51,110 nucleotides of DNA from Succiniclasticum ruminis DSM 9236 (GCF_900112895.1 NZ_FONL01000014.1:1-51110), one strand, 5' to 3'. Counted from the stretch's first letter, positions 33,805 through 43,304 are shown. The notes: generated by a model not told the origin, from the sequence alone. Numbers and translations are program-made.

Positions 33805-34623
33805 TCAGTGTTGTAATTGCGGAAGACACAACATGTCCGTGTCAATAAACGGAACTCCTAAATGGCGGGTTTTCACAAAGTTTCCATGACAGTCGCTGCC
33901 GCCGGAAATGTATAGCTTGTGACGGTGGCAGAAATGGGCCAGAAGCCTGCTGTCCTCCAACCTGTGCCCTGAGTGATAGCATTCGAAGCCGTCCAGTTTT
34001 TCGTCGACAAGCCGGGGCAGGTATTCCTGCATGCCGGCGCCATGAAAATCACTGGCCAGATGGGCGCAAAGGGCAACCCCACCGGCCTGCCGGATTACCT
34101 GTACCACTTCTGAAATGGCCGGAAAATCCGGAAAGCCCAGATCATTTTCCGCTGTAAATATCCGCCGGAAAAAATCGTTCACATCACCGCACAACCCTTT
34201 GTCCTGCAGGTACGCCAGCGCTTTCCAGCCGCCCCGGTGGGGATCATAGGTGTATTTCTTAAACTCCTCCATGGAAAGGGGCCAGCCCCTGTCAATCAGG
34301 TTGCGGACGCTGTCGTCATCTTTCAGTTCCAGCAGTCTCTGGTTATGACGGCAGAGTTCCCGCAGTCTTTTGTTTTCAATATCGATTCCGTAACCGAGGA
34401 TATGGTAATTATGCCCATCCTTGGTAGAATTCAGTTCCACGCCGGTTATAAAACCCAGACCCGTATCAGCCGCCAGTTTTTTCGTTTCTGCCACGTTGGC
34501 CACGCTGTCGTGGTCCGTAACAGCAAAGAATTCAATTCCCGCGGCGCAAACCGCTTTCACAACCTGACCCGGGTCCCAGGTCCCATCGGAGGCCGTGGTG
34601 TGGATATGTAAATCAGCCCGCAT
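33805..34623 (-). CDS. PHP-domain phosphoesterase
   Basis: The 272-residue protein has the four PHP motifs: DLHIHTTASDG (H6, H8, D13), VTDHDS, CAHLASDFHG and GGSDCHG near the end. This matches YciV/TrpH-type enzymes, several of which are 5'-3' nucleases or 3',5'-nucleoside bisphosphate phosphatases. The start at 34623 (MRADLHIH) follows GGAGA by 7 bases. It lies 29 bases after the yigZ-like gene, so the two are probably one operon ending at 33708-33757. Confidence 0.87.
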   Translation of the reverse strand: MRADLHIHTTASDGTWDPGQVVKAVCAAGIEFFAVTDHDSVANVAETKKLAADTGLGFITGVELNSTKDGHNYHILGYGIDIENKRLRELCRHNQRLLELKDDDSVRNLIDRGWPLSMEEFKKYTYDPHRGGWKALAYLQDKGLCGDVNDFFRRIFTAENDLGFPDFPAISEVVQVIRQAGGVALCAHLASDFHGAGMQEYLPRLVDEKLDGFECYHSGHRLEDSRLLAHFCHRHKLYISGGSDCHGNFVKTRHLGVPFIDTDMLCLPQLQH

Positions 34624-34652
34624 AAAAACGTCTCCAATAATTATATTCTTTT

Positions 34653-35273
34653 TCAAACAGGTACTTCTTCATATTCAAATCCGGCTTCCGTCAGTTCGAT
34701 GGGCTTCTGCAATGTGTCCGTCAGCCATTTTTCCGCCGCAGGTTTTCTTTCCTCCGGCATACGCAGGGTAAAGATCACTGCATTGCCATATTCCGTGTCT
34801 GCCAGGTTAAACAACTGCTGCTGATAGAGAAGATTAGTTATCCTGCCCGCCTCGCCCGGTGCGCAGGAAAAGACATAGAGCCCCATCTTCACTTTTTGCG
34901 CAAGGCCTGCTACATCCGCAGCATTAGCAACGGCGCCCGAATAGGCCCTTACAAGGCCTCCGGCCCCCAGTTTGATCCCTCCGAAATAGCGGGTCACTAC
35001 GGCAGCCACCTGCTGCAGTCCCTGTTTGCGCAACACCCCCAGCATGGGCATGCCGGCTGTACCGGAAGGTTCCCCGTCATCACTGGACCTCTGGTGCTGC
35101 TCATCAATTACATAAGCGCTGCAGTTATGGGTAGCGTCCCAAAACTCTTTTTTCACCGCTTTTATGAATTCCTGCGCTTCCTCTTCCGTTTTAACTTTTT
35201 TAAGGGAACAGATAAAGCGGCTTTTGGATATTACCTGCTCCGTCCGTATATCCTTTGCGATCGTGAGATTCAT
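34653..35273 (-). CDS. YigZ/IMPACT-family protein
   Basis: The 206-residue protein opens with SKSRFICSLKKVKTEEEAQE and has the IMPACT signature DDGEPSGTAGMPML followed by TRYFGGIKLGAGGLVRAYSG. Bacterial YigZ proteins are cytoplasmic and linked to ribosome or RNA binding, but the activity is unsettled. The start is placed at 35273 by homology. An in-frame ATG at 35306 also lacks a clear ribosome site. It probably shares a transcript with the PHP gene. Confidence 0.87.
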   Translation of the reverse strand: MNLTIAKDIRTEQVISKSRFICSLKKVKTEEEAQEFIKAVKKEFWDATHNCSAYVIDEQHQRSSDDGEPSGTAGMPMLGVLRKQGLQQVAAVVTRYFGGIKLGAGGLVRAYSGAVANAADVAGLAQKVKMGLYVFSCAPGEAGRITNLLYQQQLFNLADTEYGNAVIFTLRMPEERKPAAEKWLTDTLQKPIELTEAGFEYEEVPV

Positions 35274-35405
35274 GATTTGACGCTTCCGCCTTTCCCGACG
35301 CAACATTTCACATGATACATTACCGTTTAATTATACCATAAATCAAATCCCGTTTGGTTTTGAAATTTATTTTTGCTCAGTATCATTACTGCTGCGGGTT
35401 TTTTA

Positions 35406-35433
35406 TTGCCCTGTATCGCATTAGTGGTATAAT
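35406..35433 (+). promoter_or_regulatory. Promoter of the ClC-type gene
   Basis: TTGCCC and TATAAT are separated by 16 bases, and TGG precedes the -10 in extended form. It ends 31 bases before the ATG. Confidence 0.65.
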
Positions 35434-35464
35434 AAGATGACATTCATTTATAAGGACTTTTTGT

Positions 35465-37087
35465 ATGAAGGCAAATTTCTTTCACCCGCATAAAAAGATT
35501 AATACAGAAGCTGCCTCCCGGTCACAACTGGTAAACACCTACCGTTCCCTGAACCACTGGAACGGTTTCCAGTTCAAATTGTTCTGGGAAGGAATTGTCG
35601 TGGGTATTTTTTCCGGCCTGGTGGTCAGCCTGTTCCGTTTTTTACTTTCCAGAGCGGAAGAATTCCGCATCGGACTGTATGGATACCTGAGCCAGTTGCC
35701 TGCTGTATATACGGCAGGCTGGTTCGCGGCGCTGCTGGCCGTAGGGGGCGTCCTTTACTGGCTCACCCGGCACGAACCCATGGCGGGCGGTTCCGGCATC
35801 CCTCAGGTCAAGGGTGTTATCCTGGGCCTGATGCGCATGAACTGGTTCCGGATTTTATGGGTGAAGCTTACTGCCGGCGTTATCGGTCTGGGCGCGGGCC
35901 TGTCCCTTGGACGGGAAGGTCCTTCCATCCAGTTAGGCGCCGTAACGGCCCAGGGTGTCAGCCGTTTCCTGGGGCGTACCCGCATGGAAGAACGCTATCT
36001 GATTACCAGCGGCGCCAGTGCCGGCCTGGCCGCGGCCTTTAACGCGCCCCTGGCCGGGGTCATGTTTTCCCTGGAAGAGCTGCACCGCAACTTTTCCGCC
36101 GTTGTGTTGCTGCCTGCCATGACGGCAGCCATGACTTCCACTTTTGTTTCCCGGTTGTTCTTCGGCGGAGGCCTGACTTTCAGTTTCCGCAGTATCCCGC
36201 GTTTCCCGCTGGATCTCCATATCGTGTACGCAATCCTCATCGCCGTGATTGCCGGTCTCTGCGGTGTCATTTTCAATGCAGGCCTGTTGAATATACACCG
36301 GTTTTACAGCCTGCCGGTCTTTAAAAACCTGTACATGAAAATCACGTTTGCCCTGTTATGCGCCGGTGTTTTAGGCTTTGTGCTGCCCCAGGTGCTGGGC
36401 GGTGGCAACCGTCTGGTAGACGAGCTGGCAACAAAGTCGTTTCCGTTGCAGCTGCTGTTTGCCCTGCTGGCCGGAAAGTTTATCTTCACCCTGATCAGCT
36501 ACGGGACAGGCGTCCCGGGCGGTTTTTTCCTGCCTATGCTGGTACTGGGAGCGCTTGTGGGAAGCATATGCGCCTATTTTCTGACGGCCTTCCAGCTGAT
36601 TCTTCCCAGTCACGGTGCCAACATCATCATCATCGCCATGGCAGCGTTCTTTTCCGCTTCCGTGCGGGCACCTATTACCGGTACGGTACTGATCAGTGAA
36701 ATGACCGGCAGTTTTTACCACCTGATGATCCTGGGTATGGCATCAGCCATCGCCTACATTGTGGCACAGCTTTGCGGCAGCCAGCCCATTTATGAAGCGC
36801 TGCTGCTGAAATCCCTGAACAGTCACAGCACGCCTGAACCCAATACCGTCAGGAAAGAACGGAATATTGTGGAAGTTCCGGTGAGCAGCGGCAGCCTGAT
36901 TGAAAATAAAAGAGTGCAGGATATCCCCTGGCCCGGTCACACGTTGCTGGTAGACGTAAAGCGCGGGTCGGAACAGCTGATACCCGACGCAAATACTGTA
37001 ATCATGGCCGGCGACTTCCTGTATGTACTGACGGAAACAGAACACGCCGAAGATGTACAGGCGTTAGGTTCTGATTTGAAAGATTAA
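35465..37087 (+). CDS. ClC-family chloride/proton antiporter with a C-terminal RCK (TrkA-C) domain
   Basis: The 540-residue protein has the selectivity motifs GSGIP (109-113), GREGP (149-153) and GTGVPGGFF (near 348). The gating glutamate E151 is present, and so is the internal proton glutamate (E204/E205 in FSLEELHR), so proton-coupled exchange rather than a channel is expected. After the membrane core, about 80 residues form a TrkA-C/RCK_C domain (EVPVSSGSLIENKRVQDI onward), which may sense a ligand. AAGGA lies 8 bases before the ATG. It is monocistronic with its own promoter and terminator. Confidence 0.92.
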   Translation: MKANFFHPHKKINTEAASRSQLVNTYRSLNHWNGFQFKLFWEGIVVGIFSGLVVSLFRFLLSRAEEFRIGLYGYLSQLPAVYTAGWFAALLAVGGVLYWLTRHEPMAGGSGIPQVKGVILGLMRMNWFRILWVKLTAGVIGLGAGLSLGREGPSIQLGAVTAQGVSRFLGRTRMEERYLITSGASAGLAAAFNAPLAGVMFSLEELHRNFSAVVLLPAMTAAMTSTFVSRLFFGGGLTFSFRSIPRFPLDLHIVYAILIAVIAGLCGVIFNAGLLNIHRFYSLPVFKNLYMKITFALLCAGVLGFVLPQVLGGGNRLVDELATKSFPLQLLFALLAGKFIFTLISYGTGVPGGFFLPMLVLGALVGSICAYFLTAFQLILPSHGANIIIIAMAAFFSASVRAPITGTVLISEMTGSFYHLMILGMASAIAYIVAQLCGSQPIYEALLLKSLNSHSTPEPNTVRKERNIVEVPVSSGSLIENKRVQDIPWPGHTLLVDVKRGSEQLIPDANTVIMAGDFLYVLTETEHAEDVQALGSDLKD

Positions 37088-37094
37088 AAAGAAA

Positions 37095-37145
37095 AACGCG
37101 GCAACCGGTTTTGCTTACGTCTTACCGGCTGCCGCGTTCCTTTTT
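37095..37145. terminator. Bidirectional terminator between the ClC gene and lysA
   Basis: A 15-bp stem with one mismatch (37095-37109 and 37124-37138) has T runs on both strands. Confidence 0.88.
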
Positions 37146-37210
37146 ACCTTTGCGGCACATCGAATGATGCTATCGTTTCAGATGTCATGTCTGTTTTCAG
37201 CTGAAACTTC

Positions 37211-38485
37211 TCAATACGTTTTCAGTTCCGGAAACTCTTCGCTGAAATCAAAGGTTGCGAAATAATCCTTCGGTTCCTCTGCCCGGCGGATCAGTTTCAC
37301 TTCACCGTTTTCCTGCAGTAGCAGTTCCGCGCTGCGCAGCTTGCCGTTGTAATTGTATCCCATGGAAAAACCGTGGGCGCCGGCATCGTGGATAAACAGT
37401 ATATCGCCTTTTACAATTTCCGGAAGTTTCCGGTCAATGGCAAACTTATCATTGTTCTCGCACAGCCCGCCCACCACGTCGTAAACATGGGACAGTTCCG
37501 CATTTTCTTTTCCCAGCACGGTGATATGATGGTAAGAACCGTACATGGCCGGCCGCATCAGGTTTGCTGCGCAGGCGTCCACACCGATATATTCTTTATA
37601 AATATGCTTCTCGTGGATAGCGCGGGTCACCAGCGCACCGAACGGGGCCAGCATGAAACGGCCCATTTCCGTGAACAGGCTTACGTTGCCCATACCGGCA
37701 GGCACAAGCACCTCTTCAAAAACCTTGCGTACCCCTTCGCCAATCGCCAGAATGTCATTTTCCGCCTGTTCCGGATGATAGGAGATGCCCACGCCGCCGG
37801 ACAGATTAATGAACGTGATATCCGCTCCGGTTTCTTCTTTCAGTTCCACAGCCAGCGTGAACAGCTGCCGGGCCAGTTCCGGATAATACGCATTGGTCAC
37901 GGTATTGGATGCAAGGAACGCATGAATGCCAAAATGCTTTGCGCCCTTCTGCATCAGCATTTTGTATGCCTGCACCATCTGCTCCCGGGTCATACCGTAT
38001 TTGGAATCGCCGGGGTTATCCATAATGCTGTTGGCAATAGCAAAATGGCCGCCGGGATTAAAACGGCAGCAGATGGTTTCGGGTATGCCCGCCACCTGTT
38101 CCAGAAATTCCACATGGGTCAGGTCGTCCAGATTGATGATCGCGCCCATTTTTTTGGCCAGCTGCATATCTTCCGCCGGGGTTTCATTGGAACTGAACAT
38201 CACGTCATGGCCAGTCAGCCCCGCGGCATGGCTCATCTGCAGCTCGGTCAGGGACGAGCAGTCCGCACCGCAGCCTTCTTCTTTTAAAATCTGCAAAATA
38301 TACGGGTTCGGCGTAGCCTTTACCGCAAAATATTCTTTAAAGCCTTTATTCCAGGCAAATGCCTTGTTCACCAGACGGGCTCTGTTACGAATCCCCGCCT
38401 CATCATACAGGTAAAAAGGCGTCGGGTATTTTTTCGCAATCTGTTCTGCTTTTTCTTTTGAAATGTACGGAATCTTCCTGCTCAT
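37211..38485 (-). CDS. lysA: Diaminopimelate decarboxylase (LysA-like PLP enzyme)
   Basis: Fold-III PLP enzyme that decarboxylates meso-DAP to lysine. The 424-residue protein has the PLP lysine in YFAVKATPNP, the glycine loop INLSGGVGISYHPE, and the conserved FTEMGRFMLAPFGA and DACAANLMRPAMYGSYHH segments. The catalytic cysteine region is VVGGLCENNDKFA. The sequence departs somewhat from standard LysA (for example GGVGISYHPE in place of GGGLGI), so a related decarboxylase acting on another diamino acid is possible. The start at 38485 (MSRKIPYISKEKAEQ) follows GGAG by 10 bases. Ddh at 16.3 kb supplies its expected substrate. Confidence 0.82.
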   Translation of the reverse strand: MSRKIPYISKEKAEQIAKKYPTPFYLYDEAGIRNRARLVNKAFAWNKGFKEYFAVKATPNPYILQILKEEGCGADCSSLTELQMSHAAGLTGHDVMFSSNETPAEDMQLAKKMGAIINLDDLTHVEFLEQVAGIPETICCRFNPGGHFAIANSIMDNPGDSKYGMTREQMVQAYKMLMQKGAKHFGIHAFLASNTVTNAYYPELARQLFTLAVELKEETGADITFINLSGGVGISYHPEQAENDILAIGEGVRKVFEEVLVPAGMGNVSLFTEMGRFMLAPFGALVTRAIHEKHIYKEYIGVDACAANLMRPAMYGSYHHITVLGKENAELSHVYDVVGGLCENNDKFAIDRKLPEIVKGDILFIHDAGAHGFSMGYNYNGKLRSAELLLQENGEVKLIRRAEEPKDYFATFDFSEEFPELKTY

Positions 38486-38590
38486 AATTATATGTCTCCT
38501 TCTGCAGCGCAGCTTAAATCTGGCCGCGCTCCCCTCAAAGTGCTTTCGAAACATCCCGAACCGTCATAAAAGAATTGACAGTTCCTACTT

Positions 38591-38619
38591 ATCATATTAT
38601 AAACTGCCCGCAGGGTCAA
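38591..38619 (-). promoter_or_regulatory. Promoter of lysA
   Basis: TTGACC and TATGAT on the minus strand are separated by 17 bases. It leaves a leader of about 100 bases with no recognised riboswitch. Confidence 0.6.
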
Positions 38620-38710
38620 TGTGAAAATTATGAAACAGCAAAGAAATCCGTAAGGAAACTCCTTTATATTTTGTAACCTGCTTTTCTTTTCGGCAATCCC
38701 CGATTTATTT

Positions 38711-38739
38711 TTGCCACGTCATCTCATTTAGGATATAAT
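38711..38739 (+). promoter_or_regulatory. Promoter of murQ-mupG
   Basis: TTGCCA and TATAAT are separated by 17 bases, about 45 bases before murQ. Confidence 0.7.
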
Positions 38740-38784
38740 TATATGAAAACCACCTGAAAGTTTTCTTTTGCGAAAGGTATTATC

Positions 38785-39678
38785 ATGATCGACTTGACAA
38801 AACTGACCACAGAACAACAGAATCCCAAAACCAAAGCCATCGACGAAGCATCAGCGCTGGAAATTGTAAAACTGATCAATGCGGAAGACCAGACTGTACC
38901 GAAAGCAGTCAAAAAAATCCTCCCGGATATTTCCCGGGCAATAATTGTCATTGCCAACCGTCTTTCCCACGGGGGACGCTTGTTTTATATCGGCTCCGGC
39001 ACCTCCGGGCGGCTGGGCATTTTGGATGCGTCCGAATGTCCGCCCACCTACAACACGCCGCCGGAACTGGTACAGGGTATCATCGCCGGTGGTACGCCTG
39101 CTGTCTTTCGTGCGCAGGAAGGCGCGGAAGATTCCGAATCCGCCGGCGCAGAAGACCTGCAAAACCAAAAACTGACGAACCTGGACGTTGTCGTCGGCCT
39201 TTCCGCATCAGGCAGGACACCCTATGTAATCGGTGCGCTGAAATATGCACAACAGACCGGCGCCTATGCCATCGCCGTAACCTGTACGGAAAATCCGGAA
39301 ACCGAAGCACACGCAAACCTTTCCCTCACCGCCGTAACCGGTCCGGAAGTCATTACCGGTTCAACCCGTATGAAAGCCGGCACAGCGCAAAAGCTGATTT
39401 TGAACATGCTTTCCACCGGCAGCATGATCCTGATGGGAAAAGTGTACGGCAATTTGATGGTCGATTTGCAATGTACCAACAGCAAGCTGAAGGCACGGGC
39501 AAGGCGTATAGTAATGGAAGCTTCCGGCTGCGACGGCGAAACGGCGGACAAACTGCTGGAACAGTCCCGCGGAGAAGTAAAGCCTGCGATTCTGATGCAT
39601 CTGGCCGGTATTGATTACGAAACAGCTGTGCAGAAACTGAAAGAAAACCAGGGGCGCCTAAAGCAGGCCCTGAAATAA
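38785..39678 (+). CDS. murQ: N-acetylmuramic acid 6-phosphate etherase
   Basis: Cleaves the lactyl ether of MurNAc-6-phosphate to give GlcNAc-6-phosphate and D-lactate, in the cytoplasm. The 297-residue protein has the SIS sugar-phosphate loop FYIGSGTSGRLGILDASE, with the catalytic glutamate E84 and the second acidic residue E115 in QEGAEDS. It also has the GLSASGRTPYV loop and the ITGSTRMKAGTAQK motif typical of MurQ. AAAGG lies 7 bases before the ATG. mupG follows on the same strand, and NagA at 2-3.3 kb takes the next step. Confidence 0.96.
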   Translation: MIDLTKLTTEQQNPKTKAIDEASALEIVKLINAEDQTVPKAVKKILPDISRAIIVIANRLSHGGRLFYIGSGTSGRLGILDASECPPTYNTPPELVQGIIAGGTPAVFRAQEGAEDSESAGAEDLQNQKLTNLDVVVGLSASGRTPYVIGALKYAQQTGAYAIAVTCTENPETEAHANLSLTAVTGPEVITGSTRMKAGTAQKLILNMLSTGSMILMGKVYGNLMVDLQCTNSKLKARARRIVMEASGCDGETADKLLEQSRGEVKPAILMHLAGIDYETAVQKLKENQGRLKQALK

Positions 39679-39829
39679 AGCTTCGAAAAGCTTCGATAGT
39701 AACAACATTGCACTCATATTGGGTTGCATTTGATTCAACAGCAAAAGCCAAAACGGAAAACGCATCACCTATTTTAAAAGATTGAAAAACTGAAAAAGGT
39801 TTGGTCAACCGTAATAGGAGTACAATACT

Positions 39830-41044
39830 ATGAAACTTGGAATTTCCATATATCCGGGACTTGACGCGGACAGGGAAAAAAGCCTGCTGCTGTTGCAAAA
39901 GGCAGCGGCCTTAGGTTACAGCCGCGTCTTTTCTTCCCTGCACATTCCGGAAAGCAATGCCACTTCCCTGCGTGAAGACGCCCTTTATCTTTTTGCCTTT
40001 GCGGAGAGTCTGGGATTGGATGTGATTGCCGATATTTCGCCACACACCTTGAAGATTCTGGACATACCCGAGCTGACACCGGCCCGGCTGAAACAACTTC
40101 ACATTACCACGGCCCGCTTTGATTACGGAATCGGAACGGAAACCATCGCAGCCTTCAGCCGCGAAATGAATGTCCAGCTAAACGCGTCCACCGCCCGTTC
40201 CGTGGAGTTACATGCGTTATTAAAGGCGGAGGCGGATTTTTCCCGCATCGACGGCCAGCATAATTTTTATCCCCGCCCCCATACCGGCCTCAGTTCTGAA
40301 ACGGTTCAGCGGCAGAATGCGTTGCTGCACCGGCACGATATTCCGGCAGGGGTTTTCGCGGCCAGCCAGACCGGCAGACGGGGACCGCTGTATGCCGGCC
40401 TGCCCACCATGGAAAGCCTCCGGGGTATTGCCCCCTGTGACGCCGCCCCCATTTTGACTGCCATCGGCTGCGACAGCCTGATTATCGGGGACAGTAATCC
40501 TACGCTGGCGGAACTGGAAGCACTGGCCGATCCGGAGACCCTGGCCAAAGCCGATGCCCGTTATTCCCGCAAGGCCCTGCCGCCCAAAAAAGAATGGCAG
40601 CCGGACGCGCCGCTGCCATTACATATTCATGTTTTATCAGAGGCTCCCTTTATCAGAAGCCTTTTGTCCCGGTCCTATACCAACCGCCCCGACCCGGCGG
40701 CAGATGTCATCCGTGCCACGGAAAGCCGGGACACCGCAAAAGACGTTACCATCGTACCGGAACGGAACGAAAACAAACTCATCATCGAAATGCCGAAAGA
40801 ATACGCCGCCGTATTCGCAGGTCCCCAACATCTGGCTAACGGGAAAAAATCTTCCCTGCTGCCGGTGGGAACTGTCCTGCTCGATAATAATACGTACGGA
40901 CGCTATAAAGGCGAACTCCAGATTTTAACCGTGCCCCAGCCAATGGATCCCCGCAGCAATGTGATTGCCCAGGTGAAAAAAGAAGACGTGCCGTTGCTGT
41001 CGTTGATCAGTGCGGAGATTCCATTCTGTTTTGTAATAGAATAA
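39830..41044 (+). CDS. mupG: 6-Phospho-N-acetylmuramidase (MupG, DUF871)
   Basis: MupG cleaves imported MurNAc-6P-GlcNAc into MurNAc-6-phosphate and GlcNAc. The protein opens MKLGISIYPG, followed by GYSRVFSSLHIPE, DVIADISPHTLKIL and the HNFYPRPHTGLS segment, all typical of the DUF871 barrel. The C-terminal part with NTYGRYKGELQI and SNVIAQV is the family's cyclophilin-like domain. At 404 residues it is somewhat longer than the roughly 350-360 of Gram-positive MupG, from additions in the linker (about 270-310). AGGAG lies 9 bases before the ATG. It pairs with murQ, but no MurP PTS permease is present in the window. Confidence 0.9.
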   Translation: MKLGISIYPGLDADREKSLLLLQKAAALGYSRVFSSLHIPESNATSLREDALYLFAFAESLGLDVIADISPHTLKILDIPELTPARLKQLHITTARFDYGIGTETIAAFSREMNVQLNASTARSVELHALLKAEADFSRIDGQHNFYPRPHTGLSSETVQRQNALLHRHDIPAGVFAASQTGRRGPLYAGLPTMESLRGIAPCDAAPILTAIGCDSLIIGDSNPTLAELEALADPETLAKADARYSRKALPPKKEWQPDAPLPLHIHVLSEAPFIRSLLSRSYTNRPDPAADVIRATESRDTAKDVTIVPERNENKLIIEMPKEYAAVFAGPQHLANGKKSSLLPVGTVLLDNNTYGRYKGELQILTVPQPMDPRSNVIAQVKKEDVPLLSLISAEIPFCFVIE

Positions 41045-41066
41045 AAGTTTTGCCCATAAAAAATTA

Positions 41067-41236
41067 CAAGGGAAAAGTTCTCGCAAAACCGTTCCCGTTT
41101 GCTATTTCATGGACTCATTTGCCTGTGGCTTCGAAACTCGGGGCTTCGCCCCTCAGACAGTCTCGCCACGACGGCAAATTTCATCTCATTAGATTTCGCA
41201 AACGCTCACGATGTTTTGCTTAGAACTTTTCCCTTG
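41067..41236. repeat. 170-bp palindromic element between mupG and the NagD-like gene
   Basis: The ends are perfect 15-bp inverted repeats (41067-41081 and 41222-41236). Further matching blocks run inward (GCAAAAC/GTTTTGC, CGTTTGC/GCAAACG, ATTTGCC/GGCAAAT) to the hairpin GGGGC-TTC-GCCCC at 41140-41152. No gene fits inside. It resembles a MITE or a very long hairpin, and could also end transcription of the two convergent genes. Confidence 0.75.
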
Positions 41237-41257
41237 CTGTATCTTCTGTGCAAACTT

Positions 41258-42067
41258 TTACAAATACTTCAATATCTCTTTCGCATGGGGCAGGATAATA
41301 TCCGGCTTCACCGGACCCCGCTCCACATCTTCCAGCGTTGCTTCCCCGGTCAGCACCAAAATCGAAAGAATGCCGTTATCTGTCCCGAACCGGATATCCG
41401 TCATCAGCCGGTCGCCCACCATGGCGATCTCTTCTTTTTTCAAACCGGTTCGTTCCATCACCGTATCTACCATATATCCGTAGGGCTTGCCTGTAATATA
41501 TTCCGGGTCTTTGCCCGTAGCGGTTTTGATGCAGGCCAGAAAAGCACCCGTGTCGGGAATATACTCCCCGCCTTCGATGGGGCACCGCACGTCCGGATGG
41601 GTCGCAACGTAAGGCACGCCCCTGTCAATGAGACGACAGGCAATCGTCAGTGTCTCATAGGTCAGGGTCTGGTCAAACCCCACCACCACTAAATCCGTTT
41701 CATCCTCCAGACGGGAAGAAAGTGTAAATCCGCCTTCTTTAATGGTGGCTTTCAGTTCCGGCGTACCCAGTACAAAGAGTCGCGCCCCCGGTTTACTGTG
41801 TTTCAGATGACTTACCAGCGCATCCGAAGAAATCAGGATGTTGTTTTTTGTCACCGGCACGCCCATGGAGTTCATCTTCTTCACATAATGTCCGTGATCT
41901 TTGGAGGAATTATTGGTAACCAGATAGTATGAGCGCCCCGCTTCTTTCAGCCTGTCAAAAAAGCCTTCCATGCCGGGAATCAGTTCCATGCCCAGGTTGA
42001 TGGTACCGTCCATATCAAACAAAAAACATTTTATCTGTTTCAACCGCTGTAAATTACCTGTCTTCAT
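41258..42067 (-). CDS. HAD-IIA family sugar/nucleotide phosphatase (NagD-like)
   Basis: The 269-residue protein has HAD motif I FDMDGTI (D18, D20), motif II TNNSS, the large IIA cap, the lysine in GKPYGYM and the acidic motif GDRLMTDI. NagD/AraL-type enzymes dephosphorylate sugar phosphates or nucleotides and serve in metabolite repair. AAAGGA lies 8 bases before the ATG. Placement near mupG invites a role in amino-sugar phosphate clearance, but it is convergent with mupG and separated by the palindromic element. Confidence 0.88.
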   Translation of the reverse strand: MKTGNLQRLKQIKCFLFDMDGTINLGMELIPGMEGFFDRLKEAGRSYYLVTNNSSKDHGHYVKKMNSMGVPVTKNNILISSDALVSHLKHSKPGARLFVLGTPELKATIKEGGFTLSSRLEDETDLVVVGFDQTLTYETLTIACRLIDRGVPYVATHPDVRCPIEGGEYIPDTGAFLACIKTATGKDPEYITGKPYGYMVDTVMERTGLKKEEIAMVGDRLMTDIRFGTDNGILSILVLTGEATLEDVERGPVKPDIILPHAKEILKYL

Positions 42068-42166
42068 CTATGGATCCTTTCCGCAAAAGATTCGCCCATT
42101 CTTCTGTAAACATATGATTTGTTAAACCGGCTTAAATGCCGGTAACCATACAACTTATCCGTCCGG

Positions 42167-43162
42167 TTACTTTGCATTGATCCATTCCCGGATCAGCGCC
42201 TGCTTTTCCCCTGCCATCCAGCGAAGGTCATCGTTGGGAACAGTCCCGATATCGCCATACTTGTTTTTGTCATTCAGCGCATCAGCCAGCGGGTTCATCC
42301 GGTAATCACGCATAATCTGCAGCGCTTCCTTTGACAAAAGATATTCCATGAGACGCTCCGCCTCTTTACGCTTTTCCCCGTTTTTCAGGATCGCAACCGC
42401 CGTAATCATATTTTTATTCCCATCCCGCACCGGAACGGCATATAAAAACGGATGTTCCCTTTCCAGGGCCAGAGCATGACGCAGTGACATGACCGCCACT
42501 GCCTTGTTCCCAAGATACACTTCGTATCCTGCCTTTGCCTCCGTCGGCAGATACAGTACCTGCTGTGTACGCAGACTGCCCGCAAACTGCAGCGCGGCAT
42601 CCCGGCCCCGCAGCTGCCATAAAGAAGTAATCAGCCCGTAGGGCGGTCCCCCGGTCGCCGGGTCGGCCATAACGATTTCATTGTGCAGTACCGGCTGCAG
42701 CAGTTCGTCCCAGGATGACGGCGGCTCGATTCCCAGCTTCCGCATATTGTTCCGGTTGCTCAGCAATGCAATGTAGTCGATGGACAGGGGAACCCACCTT
42801 CCGTCACGGTCCATGTACTGCGGCGGAATATTGGCAGCGCCCCGGGGCAGATACGGAACCAGCATATCGCGTTCTGCCGCCATGTAATATTCCTCGGCAG
42901 AACCGCCCAGCCATACGTCCACTTTGCTGGCACCCAGCAAATCCAGGCGTTGGGATAAGGACGTCGCAACCAGGGGATCAAATTCCACTACAATCCCCGT
43001 CTTGTTGGCAAAATCCTCCATAAGGGCTTCCGAGAGATTCCGGTTCATGCTGCTGCAGACCCGGACGACTCCTTCCGCAGGCGGATCCTGTTTTTGCGAA
43101 CCGCAGCCCGCCAGAAGCAGCAGGCACAACATCGCTAAAAGTAAAACATAAAACCTTTTCAT
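42167..43162 (-). CDS. ABC transporter substrate-binding lipoprotein (iron-type), second copy
   Basis: The 331-residue protein has a lipoprotein signal with lipobox LLAGC (about 16-20) and a type 2 periplasmic-binding fold (VVRVCSSMNRNLSEALMEDF onward). It resembles the ferric ion/putrescine-type binding proteins that accompany FbpB/FbpC-like transporters. It is the last gene of the transporter cluster, but a terminator (43321-43353) and its own promoter (43305-43313) separate it from the ATPase gene. It therefore seems separately regulated. The ligand is unknown. It differs clearly from the binding protein at 46445-47497. Confidence 0.83.
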   Translation of the reverse strand: MKRFYVLLLAMLCLLLLAGCGSQKQDPPAEGVVRVCSSMNRNLSEALMEDFANKTGIVVEFDPLVATSLSQRLDLLGASKVDVWLGGSAEEYYMAAERDMLVPYLPRGAANIPPQYMDRDGRWVPLSIDYIALLSNRNNMRKLGIEPPSSWDELLQPVLHNEIVMADPATGGPPYGLITSLWQLRGRDAALQFAGSLRTQQVLYLPTEAKAGYEVYLGNKAVAVMSLRHALALEREHPFLYAVPVRDGNKNMITAVAILKNGEKRKEAERLMEYLLSKEALQIMRDYRMNPLADALNDKNKYGDIGTVPNDDLRWMAGEKQALIREWINAK

Positions 43163-43304
43163 ATCGATTTCTTAACTTTCCTAACATAAGTGTGCAACAT
43201 TACAGATGAATTGACATTTCAAACCGCAATGAGTTAACAATTTGATTACACTGCCGGATAATACTCCGCATTCCCTTACAGCGGCAATACTATCCCGTAA
43301 CAGC

